Shown: positions 1 through 7,401, numbered from the stretch's first letter. The stretch is 19,308 bases of DNA from JASSUD01 sp031963225 (GCA_031963225.1 JASSUD010000056.1:1-19308); one strand, 5' to 3'. Notes: generated from the letters alone by a model not told the origin. Program-made: numbers and translations.

Positions 1-138
1 CACCAACCTACAATGAACGGTAGGTTGGTGGTGACGAAGGAACCCCAACATGCGCACCACCTACTTGCAATCCTGCGTATGCAGGTTTTAAAAAGCCTGT
101 GGCGTGCATGTTGGGGTTCGTGCCTTACCCCTACCTAC
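1..138. repeat. REPIN element 1 (GTAG-type REP pair plus a truncated third REP)
   Basis: A REP runs from 20 to 53: GTAG at 20-23, stem GTTGGTGGT at 24-32, 9-nt loop GACGAAGGA at 33-41, stem ACCCCAAC at 42-49, then ATGC. An inverted, more diverged REP with the other loop type (read as AGGCACGA on the - strand) lies at 106-138, with its GTAG at 135-138. The core between them (54-105) contains the small hairpin CCTGC-GTAT-GCAGG (72-85) and pairs at its edges. Positions 1-11 are the end of a further inverted REP, separated by the 8-nt spacer AATGAACG from the REP at 20. GTAG plus an imperfect palindrome is the known layout of RAYT-associated REPs; assigning it to that class is inference. Confidence 0.85.
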
Positions 139-163
139 GTTCTTTTAAGCGGAATGTGTTTTA

Positions 164-838
164 ATGGTTGCTGCATGTAATGCGCCGCATAGTGATGCAA
201 GCGCTCCAGATGAAGAGTGCATCTCAACCGAAGTCGTGTATACAGGCTCATTTTTGAAGATGAAGCGCGATAGCGTACGCTTGCAAAATGGAGTGCGTGC
301 TACTCGCGAGTACTTGGAACATCCTGGTGCGGCAATGGTTATCCCGCTATTTGGAGTGGGTCAACGCCACGAGTTGGCTGGTAATATAAAAAAGAGTGCG
401 CAAACAAGTGAAAATAATGTAATGCAAGAAGCGTTATCTTGTCATGTGCTACTTGAGCGACAATATCGCTATGCAGTGCAAGAAAAAGTGTTGGAATTTC
501 CCGCGGGAAAACTAGACCCGAATGAGTCTTCTTTAGCTTGTGCAAAACGCGAATTACGTGAAGAGACCGGTTATACCGCAGCGCGCTGGTATTATTTGGC
601 GCGTATACATCCGTCTATTTCTTACTCTACCGAATCGATTGACCTTTATCTTGCAGAAGAATTAACGCGGGGCGCCTCTGAACTAGACGAAGGCGAATGC
701 CTCGAGACCGAAAGCGTAGAGTTTACTCAGTTACTCGAATGGGTAAAGAGCGGTAAAATCAAAGATGTGAAAACACTGATTGGTGTGTTTTGGTTAGAAA
801 AAATATTACTTGGGCAATGGGATAGGTTAGCTGTCTAA
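164..838 (+). CDS. nudF: NUDIX hydrolase, ADP-ribose pyrophosphatase-like
   Basis: This 224-residue protein has a complete Nudix box, G115-x5-E-x7-RELREETGY137, preceded by the EFPAGK segment typical of ADP-ribose and ADP-sugar pyrophosphatases. These enzymes hydrolyse nucleoside-diphosphate-linked substrates with Mg2+ bound by the RExxEE glutamates. The sequence RIHPSISYSTESID after the box also fits the NudF subgroup. Between PLF (61-63) and VLLERQYRY (95-103) there are about 31 residues where relatives I recall carry a tight turn of about four, so an insert of roughly 27 residues is likely. The ATG at 164 has only a weak upstream purine stretch (147-153). The gene stands alone between two REP elements. 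Family assignment is firm; the exact substrate is not proven. Confidence 0.88.
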   Translation: MVAACNAPHSDASAPDEECISTEVVYTGSFLKMKRDSVRLQNGVRATREYLEHPGAAMVIPLFGVGQRHELAGNIKKSAQTSENNVMQEALSCHVLLERQYRYAVQEKVLEFPAGKLDPNESSLACAKRELREETGYTAARWYYLARIHPSISYSTESIDLYLAEELTRGASELDEGECLETESVEFTQLLEWVKSGKIKDVKTLIGVFWLEKILLGQWDRLAV

Positions 839-854
839 ACAGCGCTTTAAGTAT

Positions 855-1082
855 CTGATGTTATGCAGGTATTCAAAAGACCGTGGTATGCATGTTGGGG
901 TTCCTTCGTCACCACCAACCTACCGTTCTGCATATGCATGTTAAAGTGATGGTTACTGGCCACGTAAAAGGAATTCACCAGCCTCCACCGATCATGAGAA
1001 AAGGCAAAGGACGGTAGGTTGGTGGTGAGGCACGAACCCCAACATGCATACCACGGCCTTTTGAATACCTGCATAACATCAG
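855..1082. repeat. REPIN element 2, long imperfect hairpin with GTAG ends facing inwards
   Basis: Two REPs lie head to head: 890-923 (inverted, loop GACGAAGGA type) and 1014-1047 (direct, loop GAGGCACGA type). The symmetry extends well outside them. Positions 855-926 pair with 1011-1082 without indels, giving arms of 72 bp with few mismatches around an 88-bp unpaired spacer. The outer flank (TATGCAGG followed by a GTGG motif) resembles the core of element 1 at 79-105, so this looks like core-REP-spacer-REP-core rather than REP-core-REP. It fills the gap between nudF and bamC. Confidence 0.85.
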
Positions 1083-1203
1083 CAAGTATTTTAAAAAATA
1101 CCAAAAATACCTAATAAATATGCGCTATAGCGCTTTTGACTTTGATAGCCAAAAATCCTTTTGTAATATAGTATGCAGTTCTTACTTTACTGAAAATTTA
1201 TTT

Positions 1204-2538
1204 ATGCCACTGAGCCGTTTTTCATCGATTCCTGATGTATTGGCATGCTGCTGTGCGGCGCTGCTATTAGCAGGTTGTGTGTCTTCCGTGGATCCTGCTG
1301 CAATTGATTACCATAGTCAGGAATCACAAACTAGTACTGCGCTATGGATACCTCCAGATATGGCAGGCCCTGTCTCGCCAAGTGATACAGGCAATACGGT
1401 TGTAGCACCGTCTTCGGACCAACGCTCAACAACCTGGTCTGCCTATCAGCGTAAAGCGCATGTATCCTCTGGGCCTGCTTTAACCACGCCTAAAAATGAC
1501 CAAAATGCACAGCCTAGCTCTGCAATTTATTTAAAGCGAAAAGGCGCGCAGTATTGGCTGGTAGTAAAAGGACAAAGCCCAGAAGAATTGCTGCCACGCA
1601 TTCAAAAATTCTGGTTAGAGCAAGGCTTTGAGCTTGAAAATGCTAAACAGAGTCACGCTCTTGGTAATATGCCGCGCCCCGAGAGCGAGGTTATCGAGAC
1701 GCAATGGCGTAATATGCCTGCATCTGTAAATACAGGATTTATCCGTAGTAATATATCTAAAATTTTTAATACTGCTTACGTAACGCATCAAAAGAATAAA
1801 TATCGTACCCGCCTTCAAGCAGATACCAGCACGCCTAGCGTCAAATATACAGGGCCCACTGGCCTCACTGCTTTAGGTGCCTCCTCCACTTTAATTTTTA
1901 TAAGTCAAACGAGTTTGCAAGAAGTGCGTACGGGGCCAACCAAAGAGATTAGCCAGTGGAAGGCTGCGCCATCTGATCCGTTCGCGCAATCGCTCTATTT
2001 GCAGCGCTTAATGAAAGCATTGCGTGAGCAAGAGTCCATGCCGGCACAGGCGATCGCAGAAAAAACCGTAGAAACGGGGGCACTGGTCTCTGAAGATAGT
2101 GCGTTGAGGGATGTTAAAAACGATGCCGCTTCGCAAAAAATAGAGCATTCTAAAAAGGCAGTGAAAGCCGCATCCACCGCAGAGCAAGATCCTAGCTTAT
2201 TGACTTTGGATCAGTCTTTTGATCGAGCTTGGTTTGAAATTGGCATGGCATTAGAGCGGCTGAACTTTACTGTGGAAGATCGAGATCGCACAAAGGGTCT
2301 ATATTACGTGCGATATGTAGATCCACATGACCAAAGCATTGCGCATCAGGGTTTCTGGAGCCAGCTGTTTCATGGGCGCAAAGAAAAAAAGGCGCGCCCT
2401 TATGCGCTGAATGTACGGGCTATACAAGATGACCGCACACAAATTGCTGTACTGACCCCTGCAGGTGCTGTGGATCACTCTTTGCCAGCAAAACGCATAA
2501 TTAGGTTATTGGATAGTGCAGTGCGCTCTCAACCTTGA
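1204..2538 (+). CDS. bamC: Outer-membrane assembly lipoprotein BamC (NlpB/DapX family)
   Basis: BamC is an accessory lipoprotein of the BAM complex, which inserts beta-barrel proteins into the outer membrane. From the ATG at 1204 the protein has 444 residues. A hydrophobic stretch ends in the lipobox LLLAGC with the lipidated cysteine at residue 25, then comes a Ser/Thr/Pro-rich linker to about residue 115. BamC helix-grip domain 1 follows (about 117-255, including FWLEQGFEL and the conserved FIRSNISKIF). A second, partly alanine/lysine-rich linker leads to domain 2 (about 331-444, starting LTLDQSFDRAW). The in-frame ATG at 1120 would place 52 residues before the cysteine, too long for a lipoprotein signal, so 1204 is preferred although neither start has a clear ribosome site. 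It is longer than the BamC proteins I recall, mainly in its linkers. In related genomes bamC follows dapA; here a REP element and nudF precede it. Confidence 0.82.
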   Translation: MPLSRFSSIPDVLACCCAALLLAGCVSSVDPAAIDYHSQESQTSTALWIPPDMAGPVSPSDTGNTVVAPSSDQRSTTWSAYQRKAHVSSGPALTTPKNDQNAQPSSAIYLKRKGAQYWLVVKGQSPEELLPRIQKFWLEQGFELENAKQSHALGNMPRPESEVIETQWRNMPASVNTGFIRSNISKIFNTAYVTHQKNKYRTRLQADTSTPSVKYTGPTGLTALGASSTLIFISQTSLQEVRTGPTKEISQWKAAPSDPFAQSLYLQRLMKALREQESMPAQAIAEKTVETGALVSEDSALRDVKNDAASQKIEHSKKAVKAASTAEQDPSLLTLDQSFDRAWFEIGMALERLNFTVEDRDRTKGLYYVRYVDPHDQSIAHQGFWSQLFHGRKEKKARPYALNVRAIQDDRTQIAVLTPAGAVDHSLPAKRIIRLLDSAVRSQP

Positions 2539-2860
2539 TGCCATGTTTAACATTGTGTCATTTAAAGGCGCCTATCCTACGGCGTTAGAGACAGCGCTTG
2601 TTCTTATATTGTTCTTTGTATCGAAATACCTTTGTAGAGTTTTACCAAAAATCAAATATCCTTCTGAGGCCCTCTTCTTAAAAATGTAGTGGCCCTAGAC
2701 GTCTATATTTATCCGCCTAAATGATGCGCTGCGCCTATCCTATTTTTCTCGGGTTATGCGTTTGTGCATCATGAAGCGAATTCTCATCTATGTACTTGCC
2801 GATATTTGCGCGAGCTTCTTGCTTAATACATAGCGTTATACCTACTTAACTGAGGCTGCT
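2539..2860. other. Intergenic region between bamC and rluB, no recognisable content
   Basis: About 320 bp contain no gene I can support. The stretch includes a short direct repeat (GCGCCTATCCTA near 2569-2580 and again near 2731-2742) and stop codons in all frames. No clear terminator follows bamC and no strong sigma-70 promoter is visible. It may be the remains of a lost gene, but no family could be recognised. Confidence 0.5.
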
Positions 2861-4834
2861 TTGAAATCCACGCAACCACACGATCTCGAATTCCAAACGA
2901 GTGAAGACCGAGGCGCTCGCAAAGAGCACCAGCAATTTTCTGAGAGGATCTCCTCTCAGCCTTTTCAGGCTGAAAATGTAGTTCAGCCATCGCCTTCTGC
3001 CGAACGTGAGCATTATGGCTTGCGGCGGGGGCCGCGTAGTCTCATTGCGCGCCGACGTATGGAGCGTGAAAAAATGATGGAAAGCAGGGCGAATACAGAG
3101 CGTCCTTCTCCCCATGCTGCGCGTAAAACACGAGATTCAGCAGGCCCTGCTGGGTTTGATGCTGCAACTGCTCGATTTCCAACGGCAAATAGAAGGCCTG
3201 TAAGATCTGCTGACTCACGGCCTTTTGATCGCTCGCAAACTGCGCAGCGTCCTGCTATTTTCGGACATGATCCTTCTGCCCCTCAAGGGGGTAGAGAGCA
3301 TTTTGCAGCACGCGCTCCTCAATTCGCTACCTCACATAAAAATAATGCATTTAAGGGCGTATCTGCCCCTTCTTTTGTAGAAGATGAAGAGCGTCCTAAA
3401 CTGCATAAAGTATTAGCAGAAGCAGGTCTGGGCTCGCGCCGTGAAATGGAAGAGTTGCTTATTGCTGGGCGCGTTTCTGTGAATGGGGAACCCGCTCATA
3501 TCGGACAGCGCATTAGCGATACAGATAAAATATCTATCAATGGCCGCTTAATGCGCCGCTCACTTAACAAGCGTCCAGCACGTGTGCTGCTCTATCATAA
3601 GCCTGTTGGTGAAATTGTCAGTCATGATGATCCAGAGGGCCGTCCTAGTGTTTTTGATAGCTTACCTTCCTTAAAAACAGCTAAATGGCTTGCTGTAGGG
3701 CGCTTAGACTTCAATACAGAAGGCCTACTTTTGCTAACCACCTCTGGGGACTTAGCAAATCGCTTAATGCATCCTCGCTATGGTGTGGAGCGTGAATACG
3801 CGGTGCGTGTCATCGGCACTTTAAGCGAAGCCGCGCGTCAACAACTTCTTACTGGGGTGGTATTAGAAGATGGTCCAGCACGGTGCTTAACCGTTGTAAA
3901 TGGCGGGGGAGAAGGCATAAACCGTTGGTATCACGTTACATTAGAAGAAGGGCGTAATCGTGAAGTGCGACGTCTTTTTGAGGCGGTTGGCTTACAAGTT
4001 AGTCGCTTGATTCGTACGCGTCACGGCTCCACCCATTTGCCTCGACACCTCAAGCGAGGTCGTTGGGAAGAGTTAGAACCCAATGATGTTACAGCGCTTT
4101 TAGAGCGTGCGGGGCTGGGTACTTCGACACCTGCACCTGTGCGTAAAGGTAGCACCTCAGAGCAGCATGCAGATCGAAATTCAAGATATAAGCGAGGCAG
4201 CTCTGCTTTATCTAGTAAACGTCAGGATGGGCAACCTTTGCATGCTTCCTGTGCCTTTCCTTCCTCTGGAGTTTCTGAGTTTGAGGCTCCCGCCAGGGCA
4301 CACGCTGTAGCGCCAGTACGTTCTACTGCTCCAAAGCGTCGCCAACCCGATCCGATGCAAACTACCTTAGGGTATGGTGCACAAGATGTGACCAGCTATG
4401 CTCCGTATGCGCGCCGTTTATCCGCTGATGGACGCCCCGCTGAATCCCGAGATGCGCCAACGCGGGGTGCACGGGCTGCATATCCACGTGAATCCTCGTA
4501 TCAAGAGCGCAGTACTTTTGCCGACTCAAGACATCGTCGCCCTGCGTCCACACGCCCTGAGCGTTCAACGCCATGGTCTGAAAATAGATCGCCAGCACAT
4601 GCGCCATTTGCAGGGGAAGCACGTGTTGGTGCAGCAAAAGCACCTACCCGTTCTCGTGAGTTTGGGGCTCATGGCACACAGGAACGTAGACCGGGGGGCA
4701 GTTCCCATCCGTTTTCTCGACGCCCTAGTACTCGCTCATCAACTTCTTCCAGCCGAGTAGATCCTTTTGATTCAAGGCCTAGCGAGCAAGAAGGGGCAGG
4801 GAATGTGCGCCGCCGTACGCATTCTATTAAATAG
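2861..4834 (+). CDS. rluB: 23S rRNA pseudouridine synthase RluB with long disordered ends
   Basis: RluB isomerises a uridine in helix 80 of 23S rRNA (U2605 in E. coli) to pseudouridine. The 657-residue product has an Arg/Ser/Pro-rich disordered N-terminus (about 1-175) and an S4 RNA-binding domain from about 178 (KLHKVLAEAGLGSRREMEEL). The RsuA/RluB catalytic domain carries the motif GRLDFNTEGLLLLT, with the presumed nucleophile D283, and later EGRNREVRRLFEAVG. A tail of about 230 residues rich in Arg, Ser, Pro and Ala follows. The E. coli enzyme is about 290 residues, so over half of this protein is low-complexity extension. The start is a TTG at 2861 with GAGG five to six bases upstream; an internal ATG near 3059 is an alternative, since the conserved part begins much later. 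A REP element begins 14 bases after the stop. Confidence 0.85.
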   Translation: MKSTQPHDLEFQTSEDRGARKEHQQFSERISSQPFQAENVVQPSPSAEREHYGLRRGPRSLIARRRMEREKMMESRANTERPSPHAARKTRDSAGPAGFDAATARFPTANRRPVRSADSRPFDRSQTAQRPAIFGHDPSAPQGGREHFAARAPQFATSHKNNAFKGVSAPSFVEDEERPKLHKVLAEAGLGSRREMEELLIAGRVSVNGEPAHIGQRISDTDKISINGRLMRRSLNKRPARVLLYHKPVGEIVSHDDPEGRPSVFDSLPSLKTAKWLAVGRLDFNTEGLLLLTTSGDLANRLMHPRYGVEREYAVRVIGTLSEAARQQLLTGVVLEDGPARCLTVVNGGGEGINRWYHVTLEEGRNREVRRLFEAVGLQVSRLIRTRHGSTHLPRHLKRGRWEELEPNDVTALLERAGLGTSTPAPVRKGSTSEQHADRNSRYKRGSSALSSKRQDGQPLHASCAFPSSGVSEFEAPARAHAVAPVRSTAPKRRQPDPMQTTLGYGAQDVTSYAPYARRLSADGRPAESRDAPTRGARAAYPRESSYQERSTFADSRHRRPASTRPERSTPWSENRSPAHAPFAGEARVGAAKAPTRSREFGAHGTQERRPGGSSHPFSRRPSTRSSTSSSRVDPFDSRPSEQEGAGNVRRRTHSIK

Positions 4835-4847
4835 ACTTCTTACGAAT

Positions 4848-4996
4848 GGTAGGTTGGTGGTGACGAATTGAATCAAATACGGAACCCCAACATGCGTACC
4901 GCTGACTTTTAACTTTTGCTTTTAGATAATCGTAAGCTGGTCATCAAGGACGCCATGGCGTGCATGTTGGGGTTCCTTCGTCACCACCAACCTACC
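4848..4996. repeat. REPIN element 3, with a 13-bp insertion in the left REP loop
   Basis: The left REP runs from 4849 to 4895 and the inverted right REP from 4962 to 4995, both with the GACGAAGGA-type loop and GTAG pointing outwards. The left copy carries 13 extra bases (4868-4880, TTGAATCAAATAC) inside the loop, so both stem halves survive. The 66-nt core (4896-4961) aligns without gaps to the 66-nt core of element 4 (19190-19255) at about 73% identity by hand count. The element lies directly downstream of rluB. Confidence 0.88.
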
Positions 4997-5085
4997 AGGA
5001 ATGACACCGCTATGGGGTTTTGAAAGAAGCCTAATAAAGAATGCTAGTTTTATGGTGCCAGCTTTGTTATAGGCTGCGCTCTTTA

Positions 5086-5114
5086 TTGCTAGTACTCTTA
5101 AAACTGTATAGAAT
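5086..5114 (+). promoter_or_regulatory. Candidate sigma-70 promoter for rimP-nusA
   Basis: TTGCTA (5086-5091) and TAGAAT (5109-5114) are separated by 17 bases. The -10 lies in the longer run TATAGAAT preceded by TG. It is the best promoter match in the spacer after REP element 3 and would start transcription near 5120, about 250 bases before rimP. This rests on sequence match only. Confidence 0.5.
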
Positions 5115-5225
5115 CGCGCTTTCTTGAGTCGGGGTGTTGTCTGCCTTTTTTGGCGTTTGGCTGTAAAGTTTCACGCGGAAGGTTCCCGAAAGCTACCGCG
5201 GAGTAGAGTGTGGCGTAGTTACGGG

Positions 5226-5250
5226 ATGGGCATGAAGCCCATTTTTTTTT
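5226..5250 (+). terminator. Intrinsic terminator / attenuator inside the rimP leader
   Basis: ATGGGC (5226-5231), loop ATGAA (5232-5236) and GCCCAT (5237-5242) form a perfect stem, extendable by two G-U pairs, followed by a run of nine T (5242-5250). It lies 120 bases upstream of the rimP start and downstream of the candidate promoter, so it would end most transcripts unless an alternative fold prevents it. Confidence 0.7.
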
Positions 5251-5270
5251 GCCAAATGAATATGAGTTAA

Positions 5271-5306
5271 GCTCTACCTTTGCCACTTTTATAGCAATAG
5301 TAGAGC
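5271..5306 (+). other. Stem-loop between leader terminator and rimP
   Basis: GCTCTAC (5271-5277) pairs perfectly with GTAGAGC (5300-5306). TTGC (5280-5283) with GCAA (5293-5296) forms an inner stem. No T-run follows, so it is not a terminator. It may be part of the leader fold. Confidence 0.5.
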
Positions 5307-5370
5307 AGGGTTTTACCTCATGCTCCAGCCATCTGGCTGTATGAGCATTGATTTTAAAAGAAGAGGCGCT

Positions 5371-5892
5371 GTGCAACTGTTGGAATGTATTCAAACCACA
5401 GTCGAAAGTTTGGGGTATGAACTGGTCGATTTTGAGCGCTCAGGTAAAGGGCAGCTCCGGGTATTTATTGATACGGCTTTTGTTCCGTCGAAGTCCTCTG
5501 AAGAGCTAGTGAGCCCGTCAGATAGCCAGAGCCTGCGTATTACGCTGGAAGATTGTGAAAAAGTCAGTCGTCAGCTTCACTATGTGTTGGAAGTGGAGCA
5601 TATTAATTACGACCGACTTGAAGTGTCTTCTCCAGGCTTGGATCGACCGTTAAAAAAACACCATGACTTTATTCGCTTTGCAGGATGCGAAGCGGTAGTG
5701 GTACTCAAAAAAATGATGGATGGGCGTAAGCAATATCGCGGTATTTTGCAAGCGCCTAAAGAAGAAGCCACAGAAACGCTAGCTTTGGACTATATTGGTC
5801 TTGAGGGCCCCGCTGTACTGCATTTCAGTGTAGGTGAAATAGAGCGGGCGCACTTAGTGCCGCAGGTTGATTTTAGGAGCTCTAAACGATGA
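5371..5892 (+). CDS. rimP: Ribosome maturation factor RimP
   Basis: RimP assists late assembly of the 30S subunit. The protein shows the family core: ESLGYELVDFE near the start, ITLEDCEKVSRQL, then the signature YDRLEVSSPGLDRPLKK and a C-terminal domain ending VPQVDFRSSK. The start chosen is the GTG at 5371. It has AAGAGG four bases upstream and yields an N-terminus (MQLLECIQTTVESLGYEL) lining up with relatives as I recall them. In-frame ATGs at 5320 and 5341 would add 17 or 10 residues, and the first has only a distant AGGG. From 5371 the product has 173 residues, about 20 more than usual. The excess is explained by a Ser-rich insert (about residues 36-55) between the IDT strand and ITLEDC. 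The stop overlaps the nusA start (ATGA), so the two are translationally coupled. Confidence 0.88.
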   Translation: MQLLECIQTTVESLGYELVDFERSGKGQLRVFIDTAFVPSKSSEELVSPSDSQSLRITLEDCEKVSRQLHYVLEVEHINYDRLEVSSPGLDRPLKKHHDFIRFAGCEAVVVLKKMMDGRKQYRGILQAPKEEATETLALDYIGLEGPAVLHFSVGEIERAHLVPQVDFRSSKR

Positions 5893-7364
5893 GTCGCGAA
5901 GTGAAGATGTTGGTTGACGCGCTCGCTCGCGAAAAAAATGTTCATGAAGACGTGGTATTTTCTGCTCTAGAAGCTGCTCTCGCATTAGCGACTAAAAAGC
6001 TCTACAGCGAAGATGCAGATATTCGCGTATCGATTGATCGAGAAACGGGGGAGCATGAGACGTTTCGTCGTTGGTTAGTTGTGCCTGATGAAGCTGGCTT
6101 GCAAGAACCCGATAAAGAAATTTTGCTCTTTGAAGCGCTAGAACAAGATGAGAATGTAGAGGTCGGTGATTCGCTTGAAGAAGAAGTAACTTCAATCGAA
6201 TTTGGCCGTATTGGCGCACAAGCTGCAAAGCAAGTTATCTTACAAAGAATACGCGACGCTGAGCGTGAGCAAATCCTGAGCGATTTCTTGGATCGGGGCG
6301 ATCTACTGATGACTGGCACAGTCAAGCGTCAGGATAAAGGCAATGTTATTGTTGAAACCGGTCGCGTCGAAGGTATATTGCGCCGTGAAAACATGATTCC
6401 ACGCGAGAGCTTGCGAAGTGGCGATCGGGTGCGTGCTTTTATTGTAAAAGTAGATCGCACAGCACGTGGGCCGCAGATCGAATTATCTCGTACGGCTCCA
6501 GAGTTTTTAATACGGCTTTTTGAGCTTGAAGTACCTGAAATAGAGCAAGGGTTATTAGAAATCAAGGCTGCTGCCCGAGATCCTGGGTTGCGAGCTAAGG
6601 TTGCTGTAGTCGCGCATGATGAACGTATTGATCCTGTTGGAACCTGTGTAGGTATGCGTGGTTCGCGCATCCAAGCAGTGCGTTCAGAAGTCGGTGGTGA
6701 AAATATCGACATCATTATCTGGTCAGAAGATCCTGCGCAGTTTGTGATTAATGCATTAGCTCCTGCTTGCGTGCAGTCGATTGTGGTCGATGAAGAAAAG
6801 CATTCGATGGAAGTGGTGGTCGATGGTAGCGAGTTGGCTGTAGCAATTGGTCGTAATGGGCAAAATGTACGCTTAGCCAGTGAGCTAACTGGCTGGCAAA
6901 TTGACATTCTGACCTCCGGCGAATCTGCTGATAAAGAAGAGCAGCAGCGCGCGCAGGTACGTCAGACTTTTATAGACCAGCTCGATGTCGATGCAGAGGC
7001 AGCAGATGCACTTATTGATGAAGGCTTTACAGGGCTGGAAGAAATTGCATATGTCCCTTTAAGTGAAATGCTAGAAATTAGTGCCTTTGATGAGGGTACG
7101 GTGCATGAGCTTAGAGAGCGTGCTCGCAATGCATTGCTGAGCCAAGCTATTACGCAGGAAGAAAAAGTGGAAGGCCTTGCCCTAGATTTAAAAAATCTTG
7201 AAGGCATGACCCCTGAACTGATGGCGCAGCTTGCAGACCATGATATTCGGACGCGAGATGCACTGGCCGAACTGTCGGTCGACGAGCTGATGGAAAAAGT
7301 ATCGGTGGATGAAGCGCTCGCTAAATCGCTCATTATCAAAGCGCGAGAACACTGGTTTGCATAG
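5889..7364 (+). CDS. nusA: Transcription termination/antitermination factor NusA
   Basis: NusA binds RNA polymerase and nascent RNA and modulates pausing, intrinsic termination and antitermination. The 491-residue protein has the expected order: N-terminal RNA polymerase-binding domain (1 to about 130), S1 domain (about 137-200, GTVKRQDKGNVIVETG), KH1 with DPVGTCVGMRGSRIQ near residue 249, and KH2 with AIGRNGQNVRLASELTGW near 317. Two acidic helix-hairpin repeats lie in about 350-491, as in proteobacterial NusA that binds the RNA polymerase alpha subunit. AGGAG at 5875-5879 lies nine bases before the ATG, inside the end of rimP. The stop codon TAG (7362-7364) is also the first part of a short dispersed repeat. 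Confidence 0.96.
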   Translation: MSREVKMLVDALAREKNVHEDVVFSALEAALALATKKLYSEDADIRVSIDRETGEHETFRRWLVVPDEAGLQEPDKEILLFEALEQDENVEVGDSLEEEVTSIEFGRIGAQAAKQVILQRIRDAEREQILSDFLDRGDLLMTGTVKRQDKGNVIVETGRVEGILRRENMIPRESLRSGDRVRAFIVKVDRTARGPQIELSRTAPEFLIRLFELEVPEIEQGLLEIKAAARDPGLRAKVAVVAHDERIDPVGTCVGMRGSRIQAVRSEVGGENIDIIIWSEDPAQFVINALAPACVQSIVVDEEKHSMEVVVDGSELAVAIGRNGQNVRLASELTGWQIDILTSGESADKEEQQRAQVRQTFIDQLDVDAEAADALIDEGFTGLEEIAYVPLSEMLEISAFDEGTVHELRERARNALLSQAITQEEKVEGLALDLKNLEGMTPELMAQLADHDIRTRDALAELSVDELMEKVSVDEALAKSLIIKAREHWFA

Positions 7365-7401
7365 GGCTTGTCCTTTGGGATAATTGAGGACATGCCCTAA
7401 G
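7362..7401 (-). repeat. TAGGGC-type short repeat, inverted copy at the nusA stop
   Basis: Read on the - strand, 7401-7374 gives CTTAGGGCATGTCCTCAATT followed by ATCCCAAA. This matches the copies at 10687-10713 and 13611-13637. On the + strand TAGGGCTTGTCC (7362-7373) and GGACATGCCCTA (7388-7399) form an inverted repeat with one mismatch and a 14-nt loop. The first three bases are the nusA stop codon. Confidence 0.7.

Larger units (their letters stand above)
5120..5370 (+). ncRNA. Putative structured leader RNA of the rimP-nusA operon
   Basis: The stretch from the candidate promoter to the rimP start is about 250 nt with no supported protein. It contains possible alternative pairings around CCGCGG (CGCGG with CCGCG, or CTAC with GTAG, near 5176-5206). 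A terminator-like hairpin with nine T residues follows (5226-5250), then a further stem-loop (5271-5306). A terminator between promoter and gene is the layout of a transcription attenuator. Attenuator-like leaders upstream of rimP have been predicted in other bacteria, but I cannot match this one to a described family. Confidence 0.4.

Noticed and set aside
847..1104. Open frame on the - strand of 85 codons spanning REPIN element 2
   Set aside because: It is a translation of the repeat. A similar peptide appears from the repeat near 19084-19296, so the likeness comes from the DNA repeat and not from a protein family.
4398..4760. 120-codon frame inside the rluB tail, and an antisense frame at 4362-4643
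   Set aside because: They are alternative readings of Arg/Ser/Pro-rich coding DNA with biased composition. No start signal or domain was seen, and the rluB frame explains the region.
5226..5270. 14-codon leader peptide reading through the terminator hairpin
   Set aside because: The ATG has no ribosome site and the codons simply follow the hairpin and T-run; no regulatory codon run is evident.
5115..5370. Possible initiator tRNA (metY) upstream of rimP, as in E. coli
   Set aside because: No cloverleaf, no T-arm GTTCRA motif in the right position and no CCA end were found in the spacer.
6329..6907. Long Ser-rich antisense frame opposite nusA
   Set aside because: Ser/Arg-rich composition is the usual antisense image of a conserved gene. 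There is no recognisable domain or ribosome site.
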